Part shown: positions 62,484 through 64,000 of the stretch, in pieces
How the letters are laid out: each line of letters begins with the position of its first letter
How positions within the stretch are numbered: the first letter of the stretch is position 1
DNA from: Alphaproteobacteria bacterium
GTDB taxonomy: Bacteria > Pseudomonadota > Alphaproteobacteria > Rhodospirillales > WMHbin7
Assembly: GCA_015231795.1 (NCBI GenBank)
Contig: JADGAX010000002.1
Coordinates: 186,001 to 250,000, forward strand
Direction of reading: 5' to 3'
DNA: 64,000 nt
Program-made: the position numbers and the translations under genes
The notes under the pieces: model-generated
The model's input: the letters and a program-made list of their open reading frames with translations, nothing else
What the model was told of the DNA's origin: nothing
Databases searched by the model: none

Positions 62484-63247
62484 TGCGACTTTTGTTTAAG
62501 GCGCTTGCCGCCATCTCCCGTCGGCTGCCCGCCTCCTGGGTTGAAGCTCTGGTTCTGACCTTGATCAACGCCAGGGCCGATTCCTTGCCCTCGCCACAGG
62601 GCCTGCGGATGCTCTTTCGCCTGGACAACCGCCTTTACGAAGCGCAAAGCAGACTGGCGCAGCGACATGATGGCGGGACCCATCCGAAGCATCGCATCAC
62701 GCGCTATCACGATTTCTTCGTCGATCGCATTGGCGGGGGCGAACGCGTTCTGGATGTGGGGTGCGGCAAGGGCGCCCTGTCCTTTTCGTTGGCGACGCAG
62801 GCTGGCGCACAGGTGACCGGCATCGATCTATCAGCCGATAATATTGCAACGGCAAAGCAAAGATTCAAACACGCGAGTCTTTCCTTTCTTGAAGGGGACG
62901 CCCTTAGCGCGTTGCCGGAAGGTCGGTTCGACGCAGTCATTTTGTCCAATGTGCTTGAGCATCTGCCCGAGCGCCCCGCTTTTCTCAAGCGCCTGATGAC
63001 CGCCTCGTGTGCTCGCAAAATCTTGCTGCGCGTGCCTTTGATTGAGCGCGACTGGCGCGCCCCTTTGAAGCGTGAGTTGGGCGTCGAGTGGCGAACAGAC
63101 CCGACCCACCACATTGAATACACTTTGCAGGAACTGGCCGATGAGCTGCAAAGCGGCGGCTTGACTGTTGACGAAATCAAAGTGTGTTGGGGAGAGGCAT
63201 GGGTTGTCGCCCATCCAGTCGCGATGGAGGGCGGGCATGAAGTTTAG
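62480..63247 (+). CDS. class I SAM-dependent methyltransferase
   Basis: 255-residue methyltransferase. Motif I RVLDVGCGKGALSFSL (about residues 91-106), then GIDLSADNI and VILSNVLEHLPERPAF. A close paralog of 2258-3016: HPKHRITRYHDFFVDRI, LLRVPLIERDWR, and KRELGVEWRTDPTHH all have counterparts there. The two lie 60 kb apart near opposite ends of the locus, each next to a GT4 gene. ATGA overlap with the upstream gene; its stop overlaps the next start. Substrate unknown. Confidence 0.87.
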   Translation: MMRLLFKALAAISRRLPASWVEALVLTLINARADSLPSPQGLRMLFRLDNRLYEAQSRLAQRHDGGTHPKHRITRYHDFFVDRIGGGERVLDVGCGKGALSFSLATQAGAQVTGIDLSADNIATAKQRFKHASLSFLEGDALSALPEGRFDAVILSNVLEHLPERPAFLKRLMTASCARKILLRVPLIERDWRAPLKRELGVEWRTDPTHHIEYTLQELADELQSGGLTVDEIKVCWGEAWVVAHPVAMEGGHEV

Positions 63248-64000
63248 CCCGTTCGGCTCATCGGCCGCCCTGCTGTTCTGGAGCGGCATATATACCCTTG
63301 TCTGGTTCAACATTACCTTTACGACTTATCCGGGTTTTTGGCTGGTCGATGAGGAAATGGCCATTCACAGCCTGGGGCATGGCGCTTACATTGACAACCT
63401 GTTGGTTGCTGGAAACGGTCACGCCAACAGCTTCTTCCAATTTCTGCATCCGGGCTTGCCGTTGCAGCTATGCGCTTGGCTTGCCTATCGCCTGACATCG
63501 CCAAATCCCTTGGCTGCGGCGCCCGATGTGTTTCACGCTACTTTGCTCAACCCAGAACCTTTTCATCTTGCCACTCAGACGATGGGCTGGGTGATCGTTC
63601 TTTTGGGCCTTTTTCTCATCTGGAGGCAGTTGCGCGATGTTGGCCTTGTCGCAGCTTTCGTCGCTTTAAGCCTGCCGTTCGCCTGCCAAGGCAATTGGTC
63701 CGTTGGCTTCTGGCGGTTGGATAGCGAGACCTTTTCTCTTGTGCTGGCTGCCGCCTACTTTGGAGCGCTTGGCTTGGCGCTGACCAGAATGCCAGCCAAA
63801 AACTGGTTTTGGCCCGGCTGGTTCTGGCTGGGCGCGCTTTTGGGCTGCGCCTATCTGAACAAAGTCAGCCACATTTCCTGGTTTGCGGGGGCTGCAGCCG
63901 GATGGCTTGGCTGGTTGTGGTTTCGTAAAGCCAGTGCGCGGGTTGCCGCGCAGACAGTCGGCTCAGTCCTGATCGGCGGATTTGTAGCGGGCTTAGTAGG
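63237..64000 (+). CDS. polytopic membrane protein, GT-C-like, 5' part
   Basis: Open frame from the ATG at 63237 to the right edge (254 codons seen, no stop). Very hydrophobic, with about six predicted helices, for example at residues 9-27, 120-140 and 145-165. The first outer loop has WLVDEEM, the acidic pair seen in GT-C glycosyltransferases that use polyprenyl-phosphate sugars, and HPGLPLQL follows. The start overlaps the methyltransferase stop by 11 bp. The family cannot be fixed from half a protein; an O-antigen polymerase is another possibility. Confidence 0.7.
   Translation, partial: MKFSPFGSSAALLFWSGIYTLVWFNITFTTYPGFWLVDEEMAIHSLGHGAYIDNLLVAGNGHANSFFQFLHPGLPLQLCAWLAYRLTSPNPLAAAPDVFHATLLNPEPFHLATQTMGWVIVLLGLFLIWRQLRDVGLVAAFVALSLPFACQGNWSVGFWRLDSETFSLVLAAAYFGALGLALTRMPAKNWFWPGWFWLGALLGCAYLNKVSHISWFAGAAAGWLGWLWFRKASARVAAQTVGSVLIGGFVAGLV

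Overview
The window is one long surface-glycan biosynthesis region, almost entirely coding, from what looks like a Gram-negative alphaproteobacterium with moderately high GC, possibly in or near the Rhodospirillales. The taxonomic guess rests on overall gene style, GC-rich third positions and an SpsF/PseG/PseI-type nonulosonic-acid operon; no rRNA or housekeeping marker confirms it. No tRNA, rRNA or CRISPR array was seen. Most genes are chained by 1 to 20 bp overlaps (ATGA, GTGA, TGATG), so the region is probably transcribed as a few long operons.

Layout. 1-3016: FkbM methyltransferase (cut by the edge), a GT2 glycosyltransferase, and a reverse pair (GT4 + methyltransferase). 3139-8655: hexapeptide acyltransferase, a first HisH/HisF/N-acetyl-sugar amidotransferase set, and a B12-type radical SAM protein that seems to start at AUU. 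8661-8835: end fragment of an IS5-family element. 8977-14667: formyltransferase, epimerase, DegT aminotransferase, asparagine synthetase-like protein and a predicted double hot-dog protein, converging on a KAS III enzyme. 15767-21342: glycosyltransferase, beta-propeller protein, exported alpha/beta hydrolase, MsbA-like ABC exporter. 21417-33248: PseB, RmlD-like reductase, carbamoyltransferase, MocA oxidoreductase, a second HisH plus a HisF-amidotransferase fusion, methyltransferase, GT42-like transferase, and a third amidotransferase/HisH/HisF set. 33255-37193: acyl carrier protein and radical SAM on the reverse strand, AAC(3)-like N-acyltransferase and a second double hot-dog protein on the forward strand. 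37264-44997: nonulosonic-acid operon (SpsF-type cytidylyltransferase fused to a class III aminotransferase, PseH, PseG, PseI) followed by a WbpI-type 2-epimerase, WbpB-like dehydrogenase and epimerase. 45000-59654: three membrane-anchored SGNH proteins, one MBOAT O-acyltransferase, glycosyltransferases, methyltransferases and a perosamine-synthase-like aminotransferase. 59714-60751: decayed IS5-family element. 60942-64000: cupin, GT4, methyltransferase and the start of a polytopic GT-C-like protein.

How it fits together. The genes make nucleotide-activated amino sugars (pseudaminic-acid type, possibly 2,3-diamino uronic or mannose-type sugars, and a 4-amino sugar), transfer them with about ten glycosyltransferases, and decorate them with amidino, formyl, carbamoyl, methyl, N-acyl and O-acyl groups. 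The most unusual parts are three amidotransferase modules within 30 kb, one of them a HisF-amidotransferase fusion and all three with the HisF cyclase residue Asp11 replaced by Leu; and a dispersed acylation module (KAS III, ACP, AAC(3)-like transferase, two paralogous double hot-dog proteins) that may supply a non-acetyl acyl group to a sugar amine. Whether the product is an O-antigen, a capsule or a flagellin glycan cannot be decided here.
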